A stretch of DNA of 64,000 bases from Trichomonas vaginalis G3 (lineage: Eukaryota > Parabasalia > Trichomonadida > Trichomonadidae): contig NC_067208.1 in the NCBI RefSeq assembly GCF_026262505.1, forward strand, positions 11,355,962-11,419,961, read 5' to 3'. Position 1 is the first letter of the stretch, and every line of letters begins with the position of its first letter. Both the position numbers and the translations under genes were made by a program. Of this stretch, positions 33,162-41,837 are shown in pieces. The notes beneath the pieces are model-generated. The model worked only from the letters and a program-made list of their open reading frames with translations, did no database searches and had not been told where the DNA came from.

Positions 33162-33916
33162 CTCGACCACTTTTAATTACAACATCAATGAGTTATCTTC
33201 AAAATAGTGTCTAAAAATATATGTAATGAATGATCATTATCATAATACCACTGAATAATGTGTTCATGTTGTTTATTTAAAAATATTCTCTTTATTGTTT
33301 AATTTTTGGTCATGCATCATTTGCTCCATGATTTAACAGAAGAAAATGGGCATATTATCAATCTACAATAATGAAATTGGCCAATTTTACAGTGTAAAAT
33401 CTTATAAAACATATTAAATCTTGAAATTTTGTTATGAATATATTTGGAATTAGGCCTGTTCATACGGTAACCGATGGTAAATCCGCATGGAATCCGCTGC
33501 AATGGTAAACTTTTTAGAAATTTCGGAATAAAAAATGTACGGAATTATTTTCGCGATTTTGTCCAGGCCTATTTGGAATGGATTTTTGTCCATATTGATG
33601 AATGTTTGGTTTAATTTATGTTCCTACCCAACCCTCACCCTATGGGGTGGATTTTTGGAGAGTAGTTGGTAAATGGCTTAAAATTTTTTTTGAAAATTAA
33701 CCTTAGATTTTTGGTCTATTCGTCTGAATCAAAATTGGTAAAGATTTTCGCGTTTTGAAAGCGGAAAACGCATTTTTGGAATGCACAGATTCCGAATCAC
33801 ACGGAAAAATTAGGCTTTAATAAGAAAAATAGACAATTTATGAAGTAACAAAGCATATAGTATTATAAAAATGAAAAACTATTTTCTCATAGGAAAGTAA
33901 AAAATAACGTATATTT
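33162..33916. other. Intergenic, no gene seen
   Basis: About 750 AT-rich bases left of the hairpin array. It contains a small inverted repeat (CACCC-TAT-GGGGTG near 33637) and a few imperfect short repeats of ATGGTAAA/GGAATCCG type near 33,470-33,510. Nothing codes convincingly. Confidence 0.5.
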
Positions 33917-34010
33917 GTAGTGAGTAGGTATGCATCGAGCCTACTCACAACAAAAATTTTTTATTCGTTCTCTGGCCAGTAAAGAGCCAGAGAACCACAT
34001 CTGCATTAAC

Positions 34011-34073
34011 TTGTGCTGAAGTTTTTTGGATTTCCTTTCTCATTTGAGGAAAATCCAGATAACTTCAGCACAA
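34011..34073. other. Long hairpin 1
   Basis: Perfect 13-bp outer stem TTGTGCTGAAGTT / AACTTCAGCACAA, then an inner GGATTTCCT / AGGAAAATCC stem and a CTC-ATTT-GAG tip. Confidence 0.85.
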
Positions 34074-34133
34074 ACGAATTACAGACATATTCTCTCGCTC
34101 TTTGTGGGCCAAGTACCACAACTACATTACACT

Positions 34134-34192
34134 AGGGCAGAGTTCTTCCGAGGCCTCTTATCATATGAGAGACTTCGGAAAAACTATGCTCT
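34134..34192. other. Long hairpin 2
   Basis: Outer stem AGGGCAGAGTTCTTCCGA against TCGGAAAAACTATGCTCT, 16 of 18 paired counting one G-U. The tip is CTCTTAT-CAT-ATGAGAG-like. A diverged sibling of hairpin 3. Confidence 0.8.
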
Positions 34193-34252
34193 ATTCGAGT
34201 AAAAGTACATTCTCTGACACATAAATTGTTAGAGACCACAACTACATTATAC

Positions 34253-34313
34253 TAGGGCAGAGTTCTTCCGAGGCCTCTCATCAAATGAGAGACTTCGGAA
34301 GAACTCTGCCCTA
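34253..34313. other. Long hairpin 3
   Basis: Perfect 19-bp stem TAGGGCAGAGTTCTTCCGA with 34295-34313, a small internal loop, then CTCTCAT-CAA-ATGAGAG at the tip. Confidence 0.9.
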
Positions 34314-34375
34314 TTCGATTAATTACAGAATCCTAGACCTTTTGAGACCAGGAAAGAGTAGTAAGAGTACTTTAA

Positions 34376-34432
34376 GGCAATGCTCATTACGAAGTCTCTC
34401 ATCGAATGAGAGATTTCGTAATGAACATTGCC
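34376..34432. other. Long hairpin 4
   Basis: Stem GGCAATGCTCATTACGAA with 34415-34432, 17 of 18 paired, then TCTCTCAT-CGA-ATGAGAGA. The apical stem is the same as in hairpin 3, but the lower stem has a different sequence that is still paired. Confidence 0.9.
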
Positions 34433-34447
34433 CATTTCAAGCAAATT

Positions 34448-34479
34448 TACTCCCCTAACCCTCGGAGGTTAAGGGAGTA
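34448..34479. other. Short hairpin of the array
   Basis: TACTCCCCTAACC pairs with GGTTAAGGGAGTA (12 of 13) around a 6-base loop. Confidence 0.8.
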
Positions 34480-34521
34480 GTACTACAGTCAACGAGGGCA
34501 ATAACGTATAACTAATATCGA

Positions 34522-34592
34522 CAGAAGCACAGTAACTACGCAGACTAGCTACGCTATCCTAGCAGCTAGGCTGCATAGTTATTGTGCTTCTG
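34522..34592. other. Long hairpin 5
   Basis: A 22-bp outer stem starting CAGAAGCACAGTAACTAC and closed by ...TTATTGTGCTTCTG (one mismatch and one G-U), then CTAGCT/AGCTAG and a GCTA-TCC-TAGC tip. A GAGGG (34494-34498) / CCCTC (34603-34607) pair could enclose the whole hairpin. Confidence 0.88.
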
Positions 34593-34630
34593 GCTTGCGC
34601 AACCCTCATGGAAGACCGATTAGAGATCTC

Positions 34631-34722
34631 CCGCCGAAATCACTTGCTGATATGGATGGAACAGCACTATGATTGGCCAGATCAAAGGCTGAGTAGCATC
34701 CCAGCAAGTGGATAGTCGGCGG
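34631..34722. other. Ninety-two-base multi-helix inverted repeat
   Basis: Nested stems CCGCCGA/TCGGCGG (34631/34716), CACTTGCTG/CAGCAAGTG (34641/34702), GGATG/CATCC (34654/34697) and CAGC/GCTG (34662/34688). Short bulges between stems look like an RNA fold rather than a simple palindrome. It ends the array. Confidence 0.8.
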
Positions 34723-35329
34723 TGACTCCAGCTGTGGTCCACCATGAGATTATGGCAATTTTGTATTTTGGCAGGAAATATTTATGCAAAAAATGAAAAT
34801 ATATGACCACAATATGATGCTCCACGATCATTTTTAATTTTATAGAAATTTGATCGACAGAAATTGAAATACTGATATTTCCAAAAATTTCTATACGAAA
34901 AAAATTCAAAACTGAAATTTATTCCACTTATAGTATAACAATGCTTATTATTTAATCTAAAATGCTATCATTATTTTTTTACGAAATTGAGTTAATGGTG
35001 CACCATTTTTTATTATTGATTTATAAATAAAATTCTTCTTATATGCCAATTATTGAATCAAATATATCAACTTTTTTCAGAAGTGTAAACCTGGGTATAA
35101 AACCGCCAGGTTTTACCGGCCAAAACCACATTCAAATTTCAAAACCTACTCTTAAATTTTGAATGTGGTACCATTGTTTTTTTTTACCCTCTTACCTCAG
35201 ATAGCGAATAATGTGAAATATAAGCATATTATTAGGACATATATATGTTTATCTAGAAAAACGACATACAAATCCTAAATTTATGAATAATATATCTAAT
35301 AAACTAGGATTCTATGATTATTTGAGCAT

Positions 35330-35332
<3 letters not shown>
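34723..35332. other. Intergenic between hairpin array and Polinton
   Basis: About 600 AT-rich bases without a supported gene. Inverted repeats occur near 35,097-35,118 (GGTATAAAACC / GGTTTTACC) and at 35126-35168. Confidence 0.5.
35126..35168. other. Inverted repeat near the Polinton left end
   Basis: CCACATTCAAATTT pairs with AAATTTTGAATGTGG, leaving one bulged base, around a 14-base loop. It lies about 165 bases outside the element's terminal A-run. Confidence 0.75.
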
Positions 35333-35363
<31 letters not shown>

Positions 35364-35543
35364 TAGTGGGGCTTCCAGGCACTTCGTGCCTTCTAGCCCT
35401 GAGGATGATTGGTATAATGAAGTTTTTTTTTCTTGGGGTGTCCTTCCAGGCACTTCGTGCCTTCTAGCCCACATAAATGAAGTTTTTATTCGGAGGTCTT
35501 CCAGGAGCTTTTCACAAATTATATATGTTTTCATGTTTTGTCA
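35333..35543 (+). repeat. Polinton left terminal inverted repeat
   Basis: A 29-base A-run, then GGTAGTGGGGCTTCCAGG. A small hairpin AGGCAC-TTC-GTGCC and its flanks occur twice here (around 35375-35395 and 35447-35470). TGAAGTTTTTATTCGG and a final TTTTCACAAATTATATATG block also match the right end. Confidence 0.88.
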
Positions 35544-35825
35544 AGACTTCATCGTAAATGTTTTGTCATGATTTCTTCGTAAATGTTTTGTCAAGACTTC
35601 TTCGTAAAATCAGACAAAAATAATGTTTAGGGTAGAAGGTTAGATATAACCTCTTTTCTAACCTCTTTTCTACCCTCTTGAATTTTCAAGACTTCTTCGT
35701 CATAGGCACGGAGATAGGACGGTTATTTTACAAAACTGACAACACTTTGACCGAGTAGTTTTTTGTGCTGAACAAAAAGTGTCATATAAACATCTGTCAA
35801 AAACCGCTTTTTAACTTCACTTAAA

Positions 35826-36176
35826 ATGCCACGTAAGCTACGTAAGAATATACGTAAGAGGAAGAGAGCATTGAAACATCCAATAGTAAAACTGACACCA
35901 CAACAACAGTTGCAACAACAAATTATGAATGACCCCACTATGTTGCAACAAATGTCAAGCAACCCTATGCTTTTAAACCGAGTTATTGGTGCACAGAGTG
36001 GAGGTTTAAGAGCGGCACTTTTAGCGAAAATGGCAGGCTATGGTGGAGCTGCAGACGGAACAGCTTATAACCCTCAAAGTCAAATGAATTTGAGTTCACT
36101 CAAAAATCAAATAACAGATGTCAAAAAGTCAAACATAGACATACAGAAACAAATAAGTGAAAACGAAAGAAACTAG
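35826..36176 (+). CDS. Polinton small basic protein, unknown
   Basis: A 116-residue protein with a very basic N-terminus (MPRKLRKNIRKRKRALKH), a Gln/Met-rich middle and a polar helical C-terminus. It could be a DNA-binding core protein of a virion, but no family is recognised. Preceded by the element's promoter-like pattern (CTTTTTAACTTCACTTAAAATG). First gene from the left end, followed by a large coiled-coil protein. Confidence 0.55.
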   Translation: MPRKLRKNIRKRKRALKHPIVKLTPQQQLQQQIMNDPTMLQQMSSNPMLLNRVIGAQSGGLRAALLAKMAGYGGAADGTAYNPQSQMNLSSLKNQITDVKKSNIDIQKQISENERN

Positions 36177-36306
36177 AATATGACAGACACACAAAGAAAC
36201 TCAATGAGTTAAACGTAGAGAAAAAGAAGAAAAAGAACAACTGAAAGAACTAAGTACAGAGGAATATGCGAAAAAAGTGTCAGAAAAAGCAGCAGAAGTA
36301 GCAAAA

Positions 36307-39039
36307 ATGGAACAAGATGTTATAAATTTGAAAAACCATACTACTCAATATAAAGTACTGAAAGATGAAGAGATAAAACAAAAAGCCCTGAAGACATATA
36401 TGGATAGCGATGAGTATAAAAAAGAAGTTGAAGCAAATGTAAAGGCAGAAAAACTTTTACAGTTGCAAAACCAAACCGTACAGTATGAAAACTTAGCACA
36501 AGAAAGTAAAAATAACGACGCAGCTATGCAAAAGGCAATGAAAAGCGCAGAATATATAAAAGCTAACAATGACTGGTTAGATGCCCAAGCCAACGCTAAA
36601 GCAGCCCAACTCATAGGGTCAATAAGGACAAAAATACAAGCGGATGAAGATAGTTCAAATGAAGCTTTAACAAATGCTGACTTTAAGAACGCTTTCGAAG
36701 CTCTTCATAGTAAGGTGAAACAAGTGAACGACTTCTCATCTGGAAAGAAACTGAAGTCTGAAGGTTTCGACAAAGAGTTAAAAGAAGTAGCACAAAATAT
36801 GACGAAAATAACAGATGCAGCAACGAGACAGGCAGTTCAAAGTGCCTATGACGCCGTTAGAGCAACTGTTGTGAAAAGTCAAGAAAAAGAGTTACAACAG
36901 ACCAAAACAGACCTAGTAAATGCTTTCTTAAAAACGAAAAGTCAGGTAGGACATTACGCTGCAGATGGAACATATGTGCCAGCTGGTGGAACTTATATAC
37001 CACCAAACCCTCCAAGAGAAGCACCTGCACCAGGACTACCTAGAACATTTACATCGTCACATGGACACAGACACAGGCATGCACCAAAACCAACAGTTCA
37101 AAACCCTGCACAACAACAACAACAACAACAACCAACACAACAACCAACAGTTCAAAACCCTGCACAACAACCACCTCCACAACCAGCACAACAACCACAA
37201 ACAGAGCAAGGACATAAAAGAAGTAGAGAACAAGGAAACCAAGAATTCTTAAAAATGCTTAAAGAAGAGTGTGGTTTCCCAGATAGTATTGACTTTAGTG
37301 ACAGATATAAAGAAGCTATTGGAAAGTTCAAGGATGGAAATACTGACCCGAACCTATTTAGCTTTATGGCTCAGCACCAAAACGGATATAATCTCAAACC
37401 TGGAAAATACAAGCTCGCTAAGGGATATGATTTAATAGCATATCATCCAAATGACATGGATGAATTTACTCCGAGATATTTGATGTCAGAGCTAAATGAC
37501 AATTCAACTTTCGTCATGAAATGCGTAAAAAATAGAGACGGAACGAAAGAACAAAAGCTTATGAATGCGGATGACGTAGATAGGGAAATTGTTGAAAACG
37601 GTCTCGGAATATATGAAATGCCAGCAGATGAGGTACAAGAAACTCCACAGGAAGAAGTTCAGATACAACCAGACATGGAAGAAATAGTTCAGCAACAACA
37701 GCTAGAAGAGCCTGAAGGAAACGAACAAGTCACTCCTTTGGAAACTAACTTCACAGAACTAGATGAAGATTTGGAACAGCCGAAAAATCTTGACCCTCAA
37801 CAAGAGTATGCGGAGAATATGGAATATTTCCAAGAGTCTAAAAAAAATTCGGCTGACATAGTAGAAGAATATCGAAAAATGTTTGCCGACATACAAAAGA
37901 CTCCAACACCAGATGAAAATATTCAGCATAGAATGGAAGAACTGAAAAAAAATGTACACAAATACAACAACCCTTTTTACTTACGAGCATTTAACGTTCA
38001 ATCTTCGGATGAACTCGGTGAAGATAAAAGGTTAAATTTCAAGAAAACATATAGAAATGAAACATTGTTTAAAGTTCATTCAGAACCTAACCAAGATGGA
38101 AACAAACCTACTTTTGTTTCTGCAGACGATGGAACTACAATGAGATGGGGTCATAAAGCTAACCCGGATAGGTGGTTCATAAACTTACAACCTCAATTCC
38201 AAGAAGTTGTAGACGCAATGGAAGTGAATGGTGAACCAGATATAGCTGGTATTTTCAGCGCGGCTTTAATGCCATTGAAAGATATGAAACATGCAGATAT
38301 TTTGGACCAGTATGAAATGAACATGGCTGATGGAAATATAACACCTGACGTTCTAAAACATTTATCTCAAAGAACTACACAGAACCATAGAGATGGTATA
38401 TTTGGTGAAGAGTTTAGAAAGAAAGTTAGGGAGGGAGAAGGAAGAGAACCTATTGTACATGACCTTGCAAATGAAAGTTTACAAAATGTCATAAAAACTT
38501 ACTTTGCAGACAATGAACCGAGAAGGGATGAATATTTAAGAAAACTCAAATGGACAGTACCAGATGAAATGTTAGTATTGAAAAACATGTTCCTTGACAA
38601 AATAAAACCAACTACAGAAATAAACGACGCAAGACTGAAAGATTGGGTAAAAGCTTTCCCATTCACAAAAGATATAGTTGGTAACATGGAAAGAAAACCA
38701 GAATGGCTACAAAAACATATATTTGGAAACGAGCATATTCCATATGGACAGGCACTGTTTGAAGAGCTTGAACCGGAAACTCAGGAAAGAGTCATGCAAA
38801 CAATACGCGAAGACTCAAATACAGACTATGACAAACTCTTTCTAGGATATAGGTTACCTGAGATGGGCGACCAGAGCCAAAAGGCAAAAAGGACATGGGA
38901 AATTTGCAACATACTAGATGAACATAATGCAAAGATGCAACAACTTCAAGCAGAGGGCAATGAAGGAAAAAGAAGAGTTAAAAACTCAGTCAGGAAGAAA
39001 GTAAAGCTTGGTCCACGTGGGTTCTATTATGACATATAA
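36307..39039 (+). CDS. Polinton large protein with coiled coil, unknown
   Basis: About 910 residues counted from the first ATG of a long frame. The first ~220 residues are Lys/Glu/Gln-rich coiled coil, then a Pro/Gln-rich spacer (~230-320), an acidic Gln/Glu-rich linker (~450-520) and a folded C-terminal half ending in a basic tail (KKVKLGPRGFYYDI). It lies directly upstream of the capsid gene, so a structural or scaffold role is possible, but this rests on position alone. No protease or enzyme motif seen. Confidence 0.6.
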   Translation: MEQDVINLKNHTTQYKVLKDEEIKQKALKTYMDSDEYKKEVEANVKAEKLLQLQNQTVQYENLAQESKNNDAAMQKAMKSAEYIKANNDWLDAQANAKAAQLIGSIRTKIQADEDSSNEALTNADFKNAFEALHSKVKQVNDFSSGKKLKSEGFDKELKEVAQNMTKITDAATRQAVQSAYDAVRATVVKSQEKELQQTKTDLVNAFLKTKSQVGHYAADGTYVPAGGTYIPPNPPREAPAPGLPRTFTSSHGHRHRHAPKPTVQNPAQQQQQQQPTQQPTVQNPAQQPPPQPAQQPQTEQGHKRSREQGNQEFLKMLKEECGFPDSIDFSDRYKEAIGKFKDGNTDPNLFSFMAQHQNGYNLKPGKYKLAKGYDLIAYHPNDMDEFTPRYLMSELNDNSTFVMKCVKNRDGTKEQKLMNADDVDREIVENGLGIYEMPADEVQETPQEEVQIQPDMEEIVQQQQLEEPEGNEQVTPLETNFTELDEDLEQPKNLDPQQEYAENMEYFQESKKNSADIVEEYRKMFADIQKTPTPDENIQHRMEELKKNVHKYNNPFYLRAFNVQSSDELGEDKRLNFKKTYRNETLFKVHSEPNQDGNKPTFVSADDGTTMRWGHKANPDRWFINLQPQFQEVVDAMEVNGEPDIAGIFSAALMPLKDMKHADILDQYEMNMADGNITPDVLKHLSQRTTQNHRDGIFGEEFRKKVREGEGREPIVHDLANESLQNVIKTYFADNEPRRDEYLRKLKWTVPDEMLVLKNMFLDKIKPTTEINDARLKDWVKAFPFTKDIVGNMERKPEWLQKHIFGNEHIPYGQALFEELEPETQERVMQTIREDSNTDYDKLFLGYRLPEMGDQSQKAKRTWEICNILDEHNAKMQQLQAEGNEGKRRVKNSVRKKVKLGPRGFYYDI

Positions 39040-39071
39040 ATCCAACTATTCTATATTTTTACCCATATGAA

Positions 39072-40679
39072 ATGTACGCCGCTCAGAATATAACGCCAAC
39101 AGTTTTGGATGCCATGAATGGAAATGTTTCCGAATGGTATAACGAATGCGACAATGCCATTAGAAGGTCAGAAATAGTTCCTGGAACTTACGAATATACA
39201 ACTGCTGTTTCTTATGGAAACGTAGGTGAGTTTGGAGAAGGTTCTTCAACAACAGTAGATATTGCATGCGACAGGTTTCATATAATTTCTATTGACAACT
39301 CATTCTTATACGTGGAACAAGACATTGAAATAAAACCTTCTGCCAAGTTGTCTGACAAGAAAGGTTGCAATGGAATTTTCTATGTCGGATACCAATATGC
39401 TCCAGAAGTTTTCATGGGATATAAGATATATTCTAACTCTGACTTAGTTCAAACAGTAACATGGGCAAACTATGAATGGTTCGCTTTGAGAAACTCAGTA
39501 CAACCACAAGCTAGAGAACAAACAGACCAGTATGCAACTATTGAGAAAATAAGAAGACTTGACCCTAACGTTCCAGGAGTTTATGTTGACCTTTCTGGAC
39601 AAAATGCAGCAGCAGTAACCAAAGTAAAATTGAAACTTAGAGTTCCTTTGTCATCTTTCCTCATCTTCAGGTTTTTAAGATACTTGCCAAACTGGGCAGG
39701 AAAAATTTCTATCGAACTTACTCCAAGCAAAAATAACTTAGTCATTGCACCAACACAAGACCCATTCACTCTTACAGAAGTAGTGGGAACAAATAAAATG
39801 TCATTCGCCGACTTTTGCAAAAACAAAGTTGACTTAGACTTTGGTTTCTCAAACCTCAACACTGAAGTAAACTATTATTTCAATGCTGCTGGAGATGCTT
39901 GGGACCCAGTTAAGTTCACATGCGAAAAATTTGAATGCAAGAGAATAGAAAGCAGACTTGCAGTCTATATGTTGGACCCAGATATTTCAAATGCTTTAGC
40001 TGCCAAATATATTGCAGTTCCACTTATGTTCCCTATACACCAAATATCTGTCAAAGACTTTGCAGGTGAAGTTGGAAACCAAAGTGCTGACCCAGGTGCA
40101 AGAACAGATATTGCCTTAACAACTGCAATGAAACATGCAGATACTATGTTTGTACTGTTCAGACGAACTATAAATGACTATTCTTGCTTCTACAACCCTG
40201 GTATTAAATACCATATAAACATAGATGGCAAATACTATCCAAGAGAAGAATATTCCACAGTTGAAGATATGAGGTCATACAACTTGACATTAGATGCTAT
40301 GAACTTTAACAACAACTTCACAACAACCATTAACCCTGAAATGCAAAGTTCTATTATGCCATATGTGAAAGTATGGACCCATACAGGAGCTCAAAAAACT
40401 CAATATACAAATGGAGACCGTTCAAACTTTTGGCTTGGCATTCCATTTGCTGACTCAGAAGACTTTATGGGTGGTATTTCAACTGTTGGTACAGTTCAAA
40501 TACAATATACTGGTGACAGAGACGGTCCAGATGAATTGAAAGCAAAGAAGTTTACAAAACCAATAGCACTTTTCACGGAAGATGCTCTTTTGAAGATTCG
40601 TTCGATGAAACCTGCTGGAGCTCCTCAGATTGGCATAACGACAGCTTCCATCGAGCAGATTTTGGCAGCAGGTCAGTAA
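39072..40679 (+). CDS. Polinton candidate major capsid protein (double jelly-roll type)
   Basis: A 535-residue, strand-rich protein without signal peptide or membrane helix, of the right size for a Polinton double jelly-roll capsid protein, and directly upstream of the minor capsid candidate and helicase. Aromatic strands such as VQIQYTGDRDG (~490) and the long loop-rich body suit the fold. The assignment rests on composition, length and gene order; a structure prediction would settle it. Promoter-like TTTTTACCCATATGAAATG precedes the ATG. Confidence 0.65.
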   Translation: MYAAQNITPTVLDAMNGNVSEWYNECDNAIRRSEIVPGTYEYTTAVSYGNVGEFGEGSSTTVDIACDRFHIISIDNSFLYVEQDIEIKPSAKLSDKKGCNGIFYVGYQYAPEVFMGYKIYSNSDLVQTVTWANYEWFALRNSVQPQAREQTDQYATIEKIRRLDPNVPGVYVDLSGQNAAAVTKVKLKLRVPLSSFLIFRFLRYLPNWAGKISIELTPSKNNLVIAPTQDPFTLTEVVGTNKMSFADFCKNKVDLDFGFSNLNTEVNYYFNAAGDAWDPVKFTCEKFECKRIESRLAVYMLDPDISNALAAKYIAVPLMFPIHQISVKDFAGEVGNQSADPGARTDIALTTAMKHADTMFVLFRRTINDYSCFYNPGIKYHINIDGKYYPREEYSTVEDMRSYNLTLDAMNFNNNFTTTINPEMQSSIMPYVKVWTHTGAQKTQYTNGDRSNFWLGIPFADSEDFMGGISTVGTVQIQYTGDRDGPDELKAKKFTKPIALFTEDALLKIRSMKPAGAPQIGITTASIEQILAAGQ

Positions 40680-40992
40680 GTTGTTCTTGAACTGACTTCT
40701 CTCCGTCAAATATTGACAGTACGCCAGTTTTGATATAATATTGTATTATAAACTTACCTTTAGAAATATCGGTCAGTTTTGTTGTTATATTTTTGTCTGC
40801 TTCAAGAACTTTCACCATCTCGGTTATATCAACTTTCTTTGCTTTATGAAAATATTTTGGTTCAGCAAAGACTGCTATTCTATAACATTTACCATTGTTT
40901 GTATAAAGAACTATTCTGTCAATGTATTTGTATTGTTTGTGTGTGTAAACTTTGTTTTGCTTCAATTCGAAGAGATACTCAAATACGTCCAT
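40573..40992 (-). CDS. Polinton small protein, unknown
   Basis: A 139-residue protein (start MDVFEYLFELKQNKVYTH), rich in Lys/Tyr/Ile, likely a small alpha/beta domain. Its 3' end overlaps the capsid gene on the opposite strand by about 105 bases. Its ATG is 18 bp from the divergent ATG at 41011, so both genes appear to share one tiny promoter. No family recognised. Confidence 0.55.
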   Translation of the reverse strand: MDVFEYLFELKQNKVYTHKQYKYIDRIVLYTNNGKCYRIAVFAEPKYFHKAKKVDITEMVKVLEADKNITTKLTDISKGKFIIQYYIKTGVLSIFDGEKSVQEQLTDLLPKSARWKLSLCQSEELQQVSSNESSKEHLP

Positions 40993-41010
40993 CTTTTTAT
41001 TCTAAGTAAA
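40993..41010. promoter_or_regulatory. Shared divergent promoter, 18 bp (Polinton)
   Basis: TTTTTATTCTAAGTAAA lies between two divergent ATGs. The T-run and A-run are near mirror images, so both genes read T-tract, TA, then AAATG. Confidence 0.55.
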
Positions 41011-41592
41011 ATGTCATTTCCGAAAAATAGAAGCGTAAGTGTTTCAAAAGGTTTAATGGCGGTGGCAGATGTGAAGTTAAATTCACCAACTCAAACAAAC
41101 AGTCAAAGTGTTGTTGTCAATGTCAAAGAAAGAGATGTTGAAGTGGGGAAACCATACGAAGACGAAGATGGTATAACAATAGTTCCTGTAAAAGAACAAC
41201 CAACATACCCTGAAGTTAGCAGAGACTTAAGTTCTGTTGCAGATATTCGAAACGACTACCAACAACTGAAAGACAAACTTCAAACTCAGGAGAAGATTTG
41301 TCAAGCTTTGGGTATAATGTTAAACTTGGTTGAGCACAACCCTGTAAAAGTGAACTCATATGTCATTGCACCTCATGAAGTTTTGAAAGAACTATTGAAA
41401 CTTTTGACAGAGGCAGACGATATAAACATCAAAGAAATAGAACCCGACGTTAGTTGCTGTGGTGTTTCATATAATGTCATTGACAAGATATACGTTATGA
41501 AAGGAGGTGAAACGTTGAACTTAAAATATAGTTTCCCAGACGTCATAAAAATATTTGACGACCACAACATTTCATTAAAATTTAGTTGCTAA
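41011..41592 (+). CDS. Polinton protein with coiled coil, unknown
   Basis: A 193-residue protein. An unstructured N-terminus is followed by a coiled coil (IRNDYQQLKDKLQTQEKICQ, ~75-95) and an alpha/beta C-terminal part. The frame is open upstream, but the ATG at 41011 follows the element's promoter-like motif. It ends four bases before the next gene. No family recognised; virion or assembly role possible from position. Confidence 0.6.
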   Translation: MSFPKNRSVSVSKGLMAVADVKLNSPTQTNSQSVVVNVKERDVEVGKPYEDEDGITIVPVKEQPTYPEVSRDLSSVADIRNDYQQLKDKLQTQEKICQALGIMLNLVEHNPVKVNSYVIAPHEVLKELLKLLTEADDINIKEIEPDVSCCGVSYNVIDKIYVMKGGETLNLKYSFPDVIKIFDDHNISLKFSC

Positions 41593-41596
41593 GTAA

Positions 41597-41827
41597 ATGT
41601 CAAAACTTCTTGAAAGATGTTTGAAGAAAAACAATATAGACTTTATTTCATGTAAAGGACTTTACACACTTTTGAACGATATGAAAGACCCTGTTTTGTT
41701 TGTTCGTGTAGACAAAGGAAAGTTCTATGTCTTTACAAAATATTTGAACTTCTTAGACAGAGAACTTCAAGAAACGCCATGTGAAAGTTTAGATGAAGTT
41801 CTTCTCCACTTTCAGAAAAACTTTTAA
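41597..41827 (+). CDS. Polinton small protein, 76 residues
   Basis: A compact protein (MSKLLERCLKKNNIDFISCK...) of likely alpha/beta fold, between the preceding coiled-coil gene and the minor capsid candidate, with gaps of 4 and 10 bases. The upstream CTAAGTAAATG is like the promoter at 41011. It shares a general look (short Lys/Tyr/Phe strands) with the 40573-40992 product, but homology is not established. Confidence 0.5.
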   Translation: MSKLLERCLKKNNIDFISCKGLYTLLNDMKDPVLFVRVDKGKFYVFTKYLNFLDRELQETPCESLDEVLLHFQKNF

Positions 41828-41837
41828 ATATATGTAA

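Larger units (their letters stand above)
33917..34722. other. Tandem array of inverted repeats (possible structured RNA cluster)
   Basis: About 800 bases, less AT-rich than the flanks, packed with at least eleven inverted repeats. After a first hairpin (33917-33951), short and long hairpins alternate. Short ones start near 33968, 34095, 34211, 34330 (weak) and 34448; long ones at 34011, 34134, 34253, 34376 and 34522, a period of roughly 120 bp. Spacers are shared: CCACAACTACATTA between short and long hairpins and ATTCGA or CGAATTACAGA after long ones. Long stems differ in sequence yet stay paired. No ORF, tRNA or known ribozyme core was recognised. It could be a cluster of structured non-coding RNAs (Dicer-type precursors are one option) or cruciform DNA sites. 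The inverted repeats are seen directly; any function is inference. Confidence 0.75.

Noticed and set aside
33968-34592. H/ACA snoRNA cluster
   Set aside because: Two-hairpin modules and an ACATTA spacer fit loosely, but the long hairpins are nearly perfect and lack the internal guide pockets; a consistent ACA end was not found.
33917-34722. CRISPR array
   Set aside because: Repeats are imperfect inverted repeats with changing stems and no identical direct repeats with unique spacers; the genome is eukaryotic.
33917-34722. Integron attC-like sites
   Set aside because: No cassette ORFs or integrase lie nearby and the R-box core sequences are absent.
35333-35361. Poly(A) tail of a retroposon
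   Set aside because: A matching T-run sits at the far end (60057-60078) next to the inverted copy of the same sequence, so the run belongs to the Polinton TIR.
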